A DNA stretch of 64,000 bases, taken from positions 807,389-871,388 of the forward strand of contig BCIK01000004.1 in assembly GCA_039545295.1 (NCBI GenBank). The letters are read 5' to 3'. The position numbers were made by a program, and so were the translations under genes. Numbering within the stretch: the stretch's first letter is position 1; each line of letters begins with the position of its first letter. Under the pieces are notes generated by a model that was not told the DNA's origin, searched no databases, and saw nothing but the letters and a program-made list of their open reading frames with translations. Positions 45,337 to 58,158 of the stretch are shown here, piece after piece. This DNA comes from Udeniomyces pyricola. Lineage: Eukaryota; Basidiomycota; Tremellomycetes; Cystofilobasidiales; Mrakiaceae.

Positions 45337-47012
45337 ATGTCGTCCGTCGTCAAGAACATGCTCTCCAAAGTGAACAAGATCTCCGCTGATGGCTTCGCTA
45401 GCCACAATGCAAGCTTCTACGATGCCGTGCGCCCATCGTACCCCAAGCCTGTCTTTGATCAGATCAAGGCCGTCTTGCAAGCATCGGGCCAGACTCCGGG
45501 TGAACTCAACGTGCTCGAGCTGGGAAGTGGAACAGTATGTTCTTCTCGATCTATGCAGTACAGACCAAAGTGTTGACCGTCAGAGATGCGACCTGGACGT
45601 CTAAATGATCGAGATGTTTCTTTTTTTTTTTTTCGCTTTTGTCTACTGTTCGACATGACTCATCTGCAGGGTATTTTCACTCGACTACTTGTTTCGCCTC
45701 CAGAAGGCTACCCTGCCCTTCCCATCAAGCACCTCACCGCTCTCGAACCGAGCGATGGCATGGTGCGTTCATCTAGACGATTCCCCCTCGTCCATCCGTT
45801 TAACCCTCATACGTCTCCGGCCACATATTCACCTTCCCATCTCTCCCCTCTCATGGTCTGGCTGACACACTCGGGCCAACTTTAGCGAGACACCTTCAAC
45901 CAAGCTCTCCCTTCAAACCTCTCAGCCAAGGTAAAGTGCCTCGAAGGCACGTTCTCAGACTTTCCTACAGAGATTGCCGATGCGAGCATCGATGTGTGTT
46001 TCGTCGCCCAGGCTTTCCACTGGGTACGTCGCATAAAATCGCGCAGCCAGCGGCTGGATACTGGCCCCATGAATCAGTCATTTAGTTCAGCTTGCTCATG
46101 ATCGAAACAAGATATAACCTAATCTCCCTTTCTTTGGGGATTTTGTTTTGTTTTGATATCTAGGCTGACCCAGACTATGAGAACCCCGCTGTAAGCACCA
46201 TCATCATATATATATATATATTGACCCCTTTACTTCCTGTCTCTGTATATCTGTCCTCTCACCATCAATCATGCTGACGGAACTCATCCTTATATGACCT
46301 TGTATTCATCATGATTGGTAACCTCTTTGGATCTCAACTTGATCCGTTCGATTCTCACAGGCTCGGATCGCCCGAGCCCTCAAGCCTGGAGCGCCTCTCA
46401 TCTTTGTCTGGAACATGTAAGTTTTGGGTCGCTTCTCGGTTATTTCCGTATCGGACAGAATCATCCAAACCCAACCAGTTGCTCCTCGATCTTTCATTCA
46501 ATTCGTAGGGTGTGTAAACACGTATACAGTAGACACACTGTTCATGACTGACATGACATGTTATGCCTCGCGACATCTCCCTCTTCCCCCTCCTCCCCCT
46601 CTCCCTTTTGTGTCTCTCGATCTCGGATTCCAGGGAGGATGACCGCACGCCTTGGGTAGCCCAACTGCGTGAAGCTTACCAAGCCAAAGAAGCTGGTTCT
46701 CCCCAATACCGCCTCAAGCGATGGCATGCCCTCTTCACTACGCCTTCCTACCTCGCCTCGTTCGAACCCCCCATCCATACCTTGCACCCTTCGATCGTCC
46801 CAACAACGGCATCCAAAGTCGTCGATCGTGCCCTCTCCAAATCGTACACCTCCGTCTTGAGCCGGGAAGAAAAGGAGGCGTTGACGAGCTCGTTGAGGGC
46901 TGTGTTGGAGAAGGGAGAAGGCATGGAGGTGATTGAGCAAGGGGAAGGAGGTGAGGAGAAAGTGTTTGAGTACCCTTACCAGACTGAAGTCGTCGTGATG
47001 AGGCGCAAGTAA
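45337..47012 (+). CDS. SAM-dependent methyltransferase, Crg1/Tmt1-like
   Basis: Six exons: 45337-45534, 45670-45762, 45886-46023, 46164-46190, 46361-46416, 46634-47012; 296 residues. Class I methyltransferase motifs: motif I NVLELGSGTGIFTRLL (spanning intron 1), acidic end of beta2 in LTALEPSDGM, IDVCFVAQAFHWADPD after the domain middle, and ARALKPGAPLIFVWNMED. The start has FASHNASFYDAVRPSYP, typical of the yeast Crg1/Tmt1 type of small-molecule methyltransferase. Length equals Crg1 (about 291). Crg1 methylates the toxin cantharidin and Tmt1 methylates trans-aconitate; which substrate applies here cannot be told. It converges on the ABC exporter gene 455 bp away. Exon 4 is only 27 nt. Confidence 0.85.
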
Positions 47013-47467
47013 GACCTGTCAATGAGAGGGGGGGGGTGTTTCTCTCCCTTCGGTCTTCGAGAGGAATCAGATGATAGGGCCCACGACTTAGGGCTGGACG
47101 ACCGGAGGTAGTGGCGAGGGATTGTTGAATGCGTTCATAGGTCTTTCTTTTTTTCTCCTTCTTTTTTTTGGATATATACATGTGTACGTACCAGCGGAAG
47201 ACGATTCAGGGGTCTGACTGGCGACGAGAGAACCGAGAAGAAAACAAAGAAGCAAGAAATTGTCCTCGTCGATATGACGATGGATGATGGTCTAACGAGT
47301 ACGAATCGGATTCTAATAATAGTCACCTCGAGTTACCCATACAACACTAGGAAAATGATAAGATAAAGTACCATTCATAAATATGAGAGAGGTCGTGGAC
47401 AAGGAAGAACAAAGAACGTTGACTACTATTAGAGCATTGCAGGGATGGATTATTATGCATCTAGATT
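47013..47467. other. Convergent intergenic region, methyltransferase and ABC exporter
   Basis: 455 bp between two 3' ends. T- and A-rich runs (47150-47175, 47340-47400) presumably include both polyadenylation regions. No gene was seen. Confidence 0.45.
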
Positions 47468-50400
47468 CTACAGCTGAGCTTCGATCAGCTGAGGAAAGGG
47501 GATAAGAAATGAATAGAGTGAAGAAGAGATAGGTGCTCAGCATTGATGTCGGAGAAACAGGGAAAGTACCACTGCCCAATTCCCTCAAGGTGTAAAAAAA
47601 AAAAAGAAGAAGAAAAAGAAGAAGAAAAAAACAAACGAACCTCTACGTATCTCCCACCTTGTTGCATGAGCTGTTCATGCGTTCCGCTTTGGACGATCGT
47701 TCCATCCTCGACGACACAGATGCGATCTGCTTGACGAATCGTCGAGAGTCGATGGGCAATGATGATGCAGGTCCGACCGATCGTGGCTCGGTCGAGCGCT
47801 TGCTGGACGAGGGCTTCGCTCTTGTTGTCAAGCGCGCTGAAGCGGAGAAAGATAGAACGGGAATCAAGCAGATGGGAGGGGATGGATGGGGAGTTGGAAT
47901 CAGCGTGGTAGGAGATTGGGATGAGTGAAGCCTCTTGGATATGATAAAGGGACAAACGAGGTGGCCTCATCAAGCTGTGAATTCGAAAGAGAAAACAGAT
48001 AAGAAAAGAGGGGAAGAAAAGGTGTAGAAGTAGATGCGCAGACGACCGACAAGACCTATCATCAGTCTCCATTCTCTTCTCATCACAAATCATGCCTCTC
48101 GTCTACTTCATGGTCGAAACCAAAGACAAAGAGACGATTCGATCCAAAGTTCCAAACTCACGAGCAAGATTTTAGCGTTCCGAAGTAACGCCCGGGCGAT
48201 ACACAACCTCTGAGCTTCTCCTCCCGACAACGACTTGCCCTTCATCCCGATGGGCGCGTCGAATCCGCCCGGTAAGGTGAGGATGAAGTCCAACACGGCC
48301 GCGTCGGCGCAGGCGGCTCGAAGTTCCTTTTCCGAGACGGTACGTGTGAGGCCAAGGGTGAGGTTGAAGGCGACCTGTAGTCGAGGAAAACGAGAAGGGG
48401 TAGCGAAGCAAGAAAAAAAAAAGGAGCCCGGTGAGCCAAGTGAGGAATCAGGATGTTAGGTCAACAGGGAGGAATCGACCCCAAAAGCAGAAGACGAGAG
48501 GGAAGAAGAAAGCGCCATCTTCAGCCACTCACTGTTCCTTCAAAGAGCGTCGCGTCTTGTGACACGAGCGCCATTTTGGCGTAATGATCGTCGAGGTCAT
48601 CCGCCCGACAATCCCGGCCGTCAATCGAGATAGTTCCGCGCGAGGGCTCGTAGAATCGGCCGAGCAGAGAGAGAATTGATGACTTGCCGCCTCCCGAGGG
48701 ACCGCACAGGGCGAGTGTCTCGCCAGCCTGAATCGTCAGGTTCAGGTTGGAGACAGCCGGAAAGGGTCGAGAGGGATCTGGTTGGAATAAGAGCCAAATA
48801 CCATGGAAAGAACATATTACCACAAGACAAACGAACAAACAACCCTCAAGCATAAGAAACGTGCACCTGCACATGGACCGGGCGTTTGAAAGGGTCCTCA
48901 ACGACGAAAGTTGATACGTACATTTCAACTCGACGTCCTTAAAGACGATCTTTGATCCGTTTGGGTTGGCGACCGTTTGTTTTTCCTCGAGCGAGAGTGA
49001 CTTGCGTTCGATCTTAGCCACGAGAGGTTTGCGTTCAATCCATCTGCGATCAGGTCAAGGAGGCGAACAATCCCACTGAATCAGCACAAAACCATCATCA
49101 AGCCACGTTGTCACCTCCCTTGTCTATCTCCTCAATCAGTGTGGTAGTAGTGTCTTACTTAGAGAATGCCGCATACGAATGGATCGCCCTGGAGATATCC
49201 CCGACGTACGAAAACACTCGAGAGGCGGAGAACGACCCGATGAAGACGGCTTCTATGCTGGCGTAGAGAGCTGTGGTCGAGATGGATCCGTGGGAAAATT
49301 GAAGACCTCCGTACCAGAACATGAGCGCACAAAGCGCAATGATCACAGCCTGACCGATACCAAAGCAAACTACAGCGAATACAGAGAAGACAGGCAACCG
49401 TGAGCGCGTCAGCATAATCCATTGGACGCAGGCATGCCGGTTTGCAGATGTGTTTCTCACCTGAGCCCAGCAACAGGGAACGAGTGTGACGAGTCGCATT
49501 CGGTTGCTGCATTCGGTCAAATTCTTGAACAATCAGCTCCTCCCGTCCAAACGCCGCAATCGTCTGTGCCAACACAGCACAGATAGAGGACGAGATAAGT
49601 ATTCGAAGTGAAAGACAAATCAGTAAGGGAGAGTGAGATGTGAAGGCCGCGAAATGCCCAATGTCCGGCAGATTTGTCGCATGCAAAGACGGACCTTGAC
49701 TGAATCGACAGCGTCCGTAGCATAGGATGTTGCTCGCCCAAGAGGCTTTTCTGACTCCTAGAGGCGCAAAAAAAAAGAGAGAAAAAAAAGAAGAAGAAAA
49801 AGAAAAACAGAGAAAAAGGCATCGCGGCAAGTGTAAACATGTCAGCACGGCGTGATGCGATAGCCCAAACAAAGAGGACACTGTTTCTTTTCTTCCATAA
49901 CAAAACGCACAGTCTCAAAGATGTTCAGCCAGTGAATCTCGCCGAATCCCGCTGGAATGAGGACAACGAACGGCGTCGCGAATCCGACGAGTGCCTAGGA
50001 AGAGTCGATCAGAGTATAACAAATCGTCAACTTCAAGGCTCACCCCCCCCCCTTCCTCCTCCCTCTTTCCCCCCCTCCCTCTTCGACGGCCGAGAAGAAA
50101 GAAAAGGCTTACAAGTCGCCAACTGTAAAAGAACGCGATGCCTAGCGCGCCAAAAATGTTGACGACGGTGACGAGTAATCGTCCAAGGACAAGACCGGTT
50201 CCACCCGATACTTGACTAGGGTGACTACCAACAGCCGCACTGAGCCCTCCAGGCCCGTTGTCCTCGTCCGTCTCAAACCAAGAGACCTCCTAGAGAGATG
50301 AACGAGACAAACGACAAAGACCGATGGTCAGTATTAGATCTACAATAGTCGACAGCTGGATGATTGAGGATACCGTACTTGTCTGAGGATTGCAGCGGCT

Positions 50401-53400
50401 CCGTCCCTTCGCATGTGTCTAGTCAACTTCTGGGCTCCGTTCTCTAAGAACCATCCTTCAATGGTACAAAGAAGGATGTTGGCGACGGCGATACTGAAGC
50501 ATGAAGAAGAAGAGTACGGGAGAAAACAAGACGAGATCATGTCAGCTGCACTCAAGCCACCGGATATCAAACAAGAAAGAGAAGAAGAGGAAAAACAATT
50601 TCGATTAGTCAGGAAAATTAGCAAAGAAAAATTCCTCACATGAAGAAGTACAAGGCCCAAGTCGAAGATTCCCTCGAGACTTCATTGGGGATAAGCTTGC
50701 TGAGCGAGTGAACGACGAGTCCAGTGAGGACACCAGAGACCGGAAACGAGCAACCGCTAGATGGGTAGGCAAGTTGACCAAATGATATGTGTTTATGCAT
50801 GGAATGTAAGAGTAAAATCAAGTTAATTCAGCTTCGCGTGTTTCATTTTAGCCACAAGTCATCGTATGTATCGTCTTGGAAGACGAATAGTTTTCACAGA
50901 ACACATACATGAGGATTGAGGCTAAACCTCCCGGGATGATCCACCATCGTTGTTTGAGCGTGTAACCAAAGAATCGCTTCATCCTGGCTTTGCGGCTCAC
51001 GTCTTGGAACGCCTTTTCAGCCGCCTCGACACTGGCATTGGCCTCTTCCATGTTGGCAACGGTAGTCGAGTAGCCGTGAAGGCCCGCGGATGGCCTCGAT
51101 CGACAACCGGTCAACTTGTCTTGATCGGCACCTGCGGGAACCCCAACGGGATGAAGAGAGGTTGGGGCGACCATCTCGTTGCTGAGGGTCGTGACGGCTG
51201 TGTGGAGATCGGCAGGGGAGGGCTCGTAGACGGTGGAACCTTCTGGAAATTGGATGCCCGTATCATCCCCAGGGACCAGACCATGATGTCGTTGGATCAT
51301 GGCGTAATAAGCTCCCGAATCACCCATAGCCATTAGACTGACATGGTTTCCTTCCTCGATTTTGCGTCCATTACCCATCACCACAATCTTGTCGGCGTTA
51401 CGGCAAGTCGACAATCGGTGAGCGATCATACTAAGTCATCACCGCCACCAAATGTACGTCAGCACTTTGAAACTAGCGATGTGCATCTGGCAAGGACCGA
51501 GAAGAACACGAAGCAAAAAGGTGATGCCCACGTACATGATGGTCATTCCATGTTGTGCTTGCATCTTTTCTAGCTCCCGCTGGAAGTGAGTCTCGGTTTT
51601 ACTATCCAACGCCGATGTGGCTTCATCCAGGACAAGGCATCGAGGTTTGCGAACGAGAGCCCGAGCGATGGCGATTCTGTGTAATCCCCACCGAGCCCCC
51701 ATGAAACCAAGATTAAACAACCAAAAAAGCGATGGTAGCGTCAGTCATTTGTTTTGACTTGTTGCTCGTCTCTTCCTATGGGTACGGCACTATATACACA
51801 GTTTGAAACAAACCTCTGTTTTTGTCCTCCACTCAAAACGCCAACCTTGCCTCCACTGATCACGAAATCCATCTCCTCCGGCAAAGCCTCAACAAAATCC
51901 CACGCTTGAGCTTTTTCGAGTGCATCCCGACACAACGCTTCGACAGTCGAAAGATTAGATCGATCCGAGCGAAGCTCATCAGGTGTGCCCGTCAACCCGA
52001 CGGCGACATTCTCGAGAATGGAAGCCGCGTAGAGTTGTGGGTTCTGCGAGACGATGGCGATGGAGCTTCGAAGAAAGCCGAGTTGGTAAGCCGAAATCGG
52101 ATGGGAGGCCAGGAAGATATTGGAGGTCAAAGACGCAGGGTCGGGAAGGTCGTATTGCCGTAAGAGAAGAGCTGTGATGGTTGACTTGCCCGAACCAGAC
52201 GCTGAAACACACGAAGAACCGTCCAGTCCGAGTCAGCCAAAATCAAGAAAAGGGCAGAACAGGGTGTCCAAACCATGATGGCGTACCTCCAACGAGGGCT
52301 GTAACCTTGCCAGCGGGGATTGAAATGGTAACGTCATCAAGACTCTTGTAATCAGGTCTCGATGGGAAGGAGAAGGAGACATTGCGAAGCTCGATGCCCA
52401 GGCCCTTTTCATGCGTATATTTGCTGGACTGGTCCGCATGAGGAAAGTCGGTGAGTCCTCGAGTGTCACGAGGATCGATGGAAGAGATACGCTCGATTTC
52501 CGCTCGGATACGCGCTTGCGCGAGCATGGCTTCGTAAGTTGAAGAGATATGCGGAAGGATGTTGATAACCTGTTTTTAGCAAGATATAAGAAGTCAAGTC
52601 GTGATTGGAAGGGTATTGAAGAAGGAACGATCGACGATCAGCATGGTATCATCAGGAGCCAAGCACATGAGAGAAAGAAAGGCTACTTGCAGCAAAACAG
52701 GCATTGAACTATTGATCGGAATGACCACTTGAACCTTCGTCAGTACCAAAACTCGTTTTGAGATCCTCAAGACACGATGGATGAAAGGAACAAACGTCTT
52801 GAAAGCTGTTTGTGGACTGACCAGAGAGAAAAAGCAAGTGACCAATGCGCCGACTTTGAGCCCATGATATGCGACTTGTCCTCCACCATAGTAAAACGAC
52901 AAGGAATAGCTCGCAAACACTCCGAAATGAGATGAGGCAAAGACAACGCCTTTGGAAATAGCGAGGAACCGACCGTCGAGCTCGATCTGGATGCATGATA
53001 TCATGATTACGGGAAGATAGAAGCATGAGTTTCTTTTGTCCCTGAAGACTGCTTCATCGATGTCACGATCAAGGATCGGAAGGACCCACCTCCTTGAGAT
53101 GCTTGTCGTACACGGCGATCAACGCTTCGCTCGCTTGAAAAACCTTGACGACTCTCACTGACGAGAGAATTTGCTCGAGAAAGGAGGATGCGGCCCCCTC
53201 AGTCTTGGACATGCGAGCGACGGCTCTCGCAGAGAACGCGCCAGATGCATAGAACCTAAAAGGACAACAAAGATAAAGCGGCTCAGGATGTCGTTTTTGC
53301 TCTCGAACTTTTACAGAAGACCGCAAAAGGAGGATTGACGAAGCAGTTTTGATCTTACAAGATGGCCGAGAGGGGAATAATGGAGAACACAACCCCTGCT

Positions 53401-54601
53401 ACACGGGGGGCCACCGCAAAAGCCACGATGACGCCGGTAACAAAACTAGAGGTCGACCACATGATGAAGCCAAGTCGTTCCCCAACAGCTAAGATTCAAA
53501 AATCACATAAACATCAGCTTAGTCCTAACATGATAAAGGTGATGACACATGGGAGGACAAAAGGTAGAGGGGGAAACTTGCCCGTTTGGACGAGCCCAAT
53601 ATCCCGGACCATTCTGGAAGCAACTTCTCCAGGTCCTGTAGACTCAAAGTATTCCGCTGGTTGACGAAGCACGTTGGAGAGGTACGCTCTCCGAATACGA
53701 GCCGCGACATGGCTCGATGCCAGACCGACTAGAACATCAAAAGATGAGAATGAAAAGAGAGGACGCAAGAGCGAGATTGGACGAGAAGCGTGATGATCGA
53801 TGAAGAAGCAAGCGAGAAGAAGTGTGAGAAACGAGATCGATTTGGCAAAGCGTCGCCAAGAGACCCGACCCCATAGACTAAAACAGCGATGGATGGCATG
53901 CCGCGACACGCAGTCGCTCGGTAAGAGATATCCCATCTAGCTTACAACAAAAGAAAAATGCGGTAGAGAAAAGCAACATGGCTACCGTGACGGCGACCAT
54001 GATCAACGCGACATAAGATGAGACGCTTCGAATATCTTCCGGGCTGGCGCCGCTGCCGGTCCGCGGCAAGAGACCTGACGTCCAGTGACCGTAAAGCAGA
54101 TCGATGGCCGCGAACGGCAGTCCACATCCGAGGGCTCCAACAAGACCTATAACATAGAGAAGGATATCGGGCTTAGTAGCGTATGAGAGGAAGCTACGAT
54201 AGGACAGACGCGAAAGGGGGCGAAAAAAAGAAGCAGAAAAAGAAGGAAACGCAAGCGAGCGGCGAATTACATCGGTGAGCGAAGTTGAGTCATTGGATTC
54301 GTGTTTGGATTGGCTCAACCATGGTGGCTCTCCCGCGCTTGGCATCTTTGCCCAATGAGACGGGAGTACATCAGACTGACTAGAGAATTCCAGGTAGAGG
54401 CTTGAAGTTGCTCAGTTCAGGAACATGCACGACGGGTCGACCGAGATTGGCTGTTGGAGAGGTGCTCGACGTCAACGTCGGGCGTCGCTCTTCCCCGACG
54501 CCTCTGCCAGAGAGAGGATCGACAGGGCGGGCCAAGGACTTTTGGGAGCTCGACAGATCGGGAGGTGTATCTGCTTGAGAAGACGAGGGCTCGAGTGACA
54601 T
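47468..54601 (-). CDS. Full-length ABC-B exporter (Ste6/multidrug-resistance family)
   Basis: Twenty-four exons (minus): 54381-54601, 53946-54193, 53582-53728, 53359-53488, 53090-53255, 52822-52986, 52687-52734, 52287-52569, 51814-52201, 51536-51676, 50909-51430, 50640-50756, 50379-50493, 50113-50289, 49911-49994, 49695-49757, 49461-49563, 49159-49369, 48922-49043, 48533-48777, 48162-48374, 47958-47974, 47641-47836, 47468-47488; 1,380 residues, the usual size for a TMD-NBD-TMD-NBD exporter. NBD1: Walker [11 protein letters not shown]-loop VSQNPQLYA, signature LSGGQKQR, Walker [14 protein letters not shown]-loop [11 protein letters not shown]2: [48 protein letters not shown]. Both sites keep all ATPase residues. 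TMD1 includes [18 protein letters not shown] and TMD2 includes [20 protein letters not shown]. Relatives pump lipophilic drugs or prenylated peptides. A 17-nt exon encodes LDEATS of NBD2, and intron 3 has a GC donor. Confidence 0.94.
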
Positions 54602-55446
54602 GGGCTATGAGCAGAGAAATAAATGGTCGTATCAAGGGAGGAGACGTGATAAGGGGGCTCGATGAAGGGATAAAGGGGGAGGAGGGTTAAGAAGGGCGAG
54701 CAAGAAGCAAACTGGACGATATCGGAGTGATGATGCGGTGTGAGGTCAAGATTAGTGGACTGGATATTTGGCTCTCCATGCTCGACTGCACATTTCGAGC
54801 GCTCGAGCAGCTCGCTTACATGCCTTTATGACAGAGGCGATTGGCGCGTGGTGGTGCGGTGCGCGACGCGCGACGAGCCGATGATTTGTAAGATATTAGA
54901 TCCGAGATCGATTGAAACCCGATTCGCGCCCTACGCGCAATCAGTTAACCAAGTTATTATAACCCGCTGCAAGTAGTCTGCTTTCACAGCTCTCCTTGGC
55001 CCGTATAAAGTGTGTCCTGACCACGGCCTGCAGTGTGATCTTTTGATACTTACATGACATACGTGCATATCACCTTGCGCACCAGTCCAAGATTACTCTC
55101 AAAACATGTATACGATATCCTGACTAAGTACAAAAAAATCAACGCGATACAAAAGAAGCAAACAGGAAACCCAACAATATCAAGGTGAACAAGACGAAGA
55201 TCTACATGGTAAAAAGAAGTGAAAAACGAAGACAGAAACGATAACGAAAACAAGCCAGATCGATCGAGACAGCACCGAAAAATGGAGAGCAAAGATGTTA
55301 GGGACAAAGACAAGGTAAGAAAATAGAATGCAAATCCCCTGACCAAGATCAAGCTGCCAAGGCGCCATGGCACATGATGTTAATGATGATGCACTGATCT
55401 TGATCGACCAAACTTCAAAGGCGATTGAATCTATGAACGAGTCGAA
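54602..55446. other. Intergenic region, ABC exporter upstream
   Basis: 845 bp. The minus-strand promoter of the ABC gene lies toward 54602; AT-rich ttattataacc occurs at about 54954-54964. The rest (55090-55330) is A-rich on the plus strand and includes likely 3' sequence of the next minus-strand gene. No gene was seen. Confidence 0.4.
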
Positions 55447-57226
55447 CTAGGCCATACGACTCATAGGGCGCGTCCAATGTCTTGTGAGCCTTGTTGGCGG
55501 AAGATAGGCGGGAGAGAAGGACGTTTTGGAAGGGGTTTTATAGAGAATGGTGATGATGATGGACAGTTCGACTGCGATAGGGATCTCGATGTCGAGCGAG
55601 ATGACGTGGGCGAAAGCTTTGGTCGCGGAGACGATGTTAAGTGGTGGGTTTCTCGAAAAGAAGAGGATGGGGGGCAGAAGGGTTTCGAAAAAGACGGAAT
55701 AGCCGGGGAAGAATGTGACGAAGAGGAGGATTATAATGATGATGAAGATGAGACAAAGGAGGACAAAGACGAAGACGAGCGAGAAGAAGCTGAAGAGGCT
55801 GGACGAAGGCAAGGCATGGGTGGAAGTGGCGGCGGCGTGAATGGACCAACGCGAGAAGACGTTGAGGCTTGACATCGATGACGGGCTGGAGATGGGGGCA
55901 GGTGTTTGGAGGCAGGAGCAATGCGAGAACCAGTCATGGCAGATGGCGACGCCGATGCGCTTTGAGAGGATCGATTAAGGGACTTCCGGGGCGGGAGGGC
56001 AGCAGCGGCGTAGGGGTGGCGTGTTGGTGAAGAATGAGGAAAAAGAGACGAGCAAGAAAGAGCAGGGATGGTATTATCTGATGATGATGACGGTGATTCA
56101 ACGCCAAAGGAAGGCGAATGCGAGTGCGAGTCGGATGGGATTGACGATGGAAGAGATGAGAAGGACCAAGGCGGTCCAGGCGACCGTTGTTTTAACGGAG
56201 TAGAGTGAGACAAAGTAGTCGAATCGCAGGAGATATTGGGGTATCCTGAGCCACCGAGAACACTCTGGGAAATTTGATGGTGAGAATGACGAGGTAACGA
56301 TTTAGATCGAGGGCTGGAGGGTGCCGGCGATGAGGGCGGGGGTGTTCGAAGAAGGACGTTGTCGGCTTCGTCATCGGTTTCATTCGCGTCTTCTACCTCG
56401 TCTTCCTCATCCGACCACCATCCGCAAGCCATGAAGCTGGATGAGCCATTTTGCTCCGTAGAAGTGTTTGAAGCGGAGGACAAAGCGCAGGGGATTGTGG
56501 ATGGAGGTAAAGGAAACTCAGCCTCGGCAAGAAGGTCCGAGAGCAAGCCGCTAAGAAAACTGGTGACGATCTTGCCGCCTCGGGCGGTAGATGTCGAAAT
56601 AGCAGGGATATCGCCGTCGAAGCTGCTGAGCATCTCTGGTTGAGATGCGATCAGGTCTTGGGGGCTCATTGAGGAGCACGAGATTGCCGAGCCATTTCGG
56701 TGCTGAAACGATTGCTGCTCCTCCTCTTCCTCCCTGAGAATCCCTAGAGCAGGTGCTTTGATGTAAACTTTTGGTATTCTCCTTCTGGAGCTGATCCTTG
56801 ATCGTCGCGGTGCTTGTTGAGAGAAAATATGCACAGGAGGAGATGGAGCTGGGCGAGTTGGGACGAGGAGAAACGATGTTGAGATGAGGTCAATCGGGTC
56901 AAAGGACGGTTGAACTGTTGCGTGGGTGACAAAGCGCAAAAGGTTGATTGAGAGCCACGGGCGTCAACGCATTAATTGTGACCGTCTCAGAAGGGCAAGA
57001 CATCAAGGGATTCGGAAGCATGGAGCGACGTACACTCTGTCATTATTGAGTGTTGGAGGATGGCCCGCTGAGCTGTAGAGAGAAAAGTGCTATGTGTGGG
57101 TATCGTCCAGGAGGGCGTCGGTCGGAAGTTATCGTTGCAGGGATGATATAGAGAGTGCAGAATGTGGTCTGCGATGGTTGAGGGTGAGAATCGATATGAA
57201 AGAGAGCTCGACGATGAATCGGTCAC
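55447..57226 (-). CDS. Hypothetical low-complexity protein, possible C-terminal membrane segments
   Basis: Proposed exons (minus): 57034-57226, 55984-56812, 55447-55885; 486 residues. Exon 1 starts MTDSSSSSLSYRFSPSTIAD. Exon 2 has a possibly conserved basic/hydrophobic block (RRIPKVYIKAPALGILREEE) and GGKIVTSFLSGLLSDLLAEA, then a long Ser/Pro/His-rich region. Exon 3, if the intron 55886-55983 is right, adds a strongly hydrophobic stretch (LFSFFSLVFVFVLLCLIFII) and further hydrophobic segments before ending PMSRMA-stop. The alternative is to stay in the exon 2 frame, which ends in a Ser-rich tail at 55731. Phases work, but the second intron's donor (gtccct) is weak. No family was recognised. 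Confidence 0.45.
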
Positions 57227-57954
57227 AGTCAGCTGAAGAGGTGGTCGTCAGAGGGAAGTGATGCGACAAGAGATATAAAAAAAAAGCAGAGCGGTATACA
57301 GACAAGGACCGACCCGAACAACGGACAACGGGCCAACGACGTAATGGGAATATGGACCAGAATATACAATGGACGTGCATCGCGCCTAAGCGCGTGCGTG
57401 AGCTTTGTTCTCGTTCGCTGCGGATGTCATCGAGCGTAGGACTGTGAGCAAAAGGAACATCGAACAGGCCGCCTAGATCGGACCGACGAAGAGAATACCG
57501 GACAATGGGTCGATGGTTCGAGCTTTGAGGTCGCAAGTTGCATGTTGAAAGGGAAGCGTGTGTACGTAGCACGATCGCGTGAGCTCGTGAGAGGCCGCAC
57601 CGCAGACAAGGGCGAAAAGAAACCCACTGCTTGTTTCTCCGACGCGCAGCTCAACCTGTCTTGGCTCTTTATCCGGAACAAAGCACAGACGTGCACAGAC
57701 AACCACATAAACTGTCCGCGAGCATCGGGCGTGCAGGACGATGATTAAGGTTACCATCACGAGCACTCCGGACGAGAGAGAGGATAATCGATATGCCAGC
57801 GACTTGGCCGAAAAAGCAAACTTTATCTCAATCAAGTCAAGAATGGAAGAGATCGAACATCTAGATCATAGGGAAGAGATAGTCGTTAGCAGAGGGCGAA
57901 ACATCTAACCATGATGGAATTTACATATTTCTCAGAGCTCGAGTCATGCTGATT

Positions 57955-58006
57955 AGCGCTGATTTATCAGCGTTCAGGGCGGGAGAAGCACCTTTTAAGG
58001 TGCTTC
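57955..58006. repeat. Two adjacent perfect inverted repeats
   Basis: First: cgctgat-tt-atcagcg (57957-57972), extendable by one GU and one AU pair. Second: gaagcacctt-tt-aaggtgcttc (57985-58006), ten perfect pairs. They are separated by 12 bases. The two-base centres mean a hairpin loop would open one or two pairs; as DNA these are near-perfect palindromes, possible protein-binding sites. Confidence 0.8.
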
Positions 58007-58158
58007 GAGTTTCTCAGATATAACGTCTCTGCATCATGATGCATGACGGCTGGCGACATGAGCGAGAATCGAAAATCAGCGCGCAGCGCATACACCCTTT
58101 CTTTGTCTCCCACCGCCACCACCACTACTTCGCGCAAGCATATCCTTATCATTCCTGC

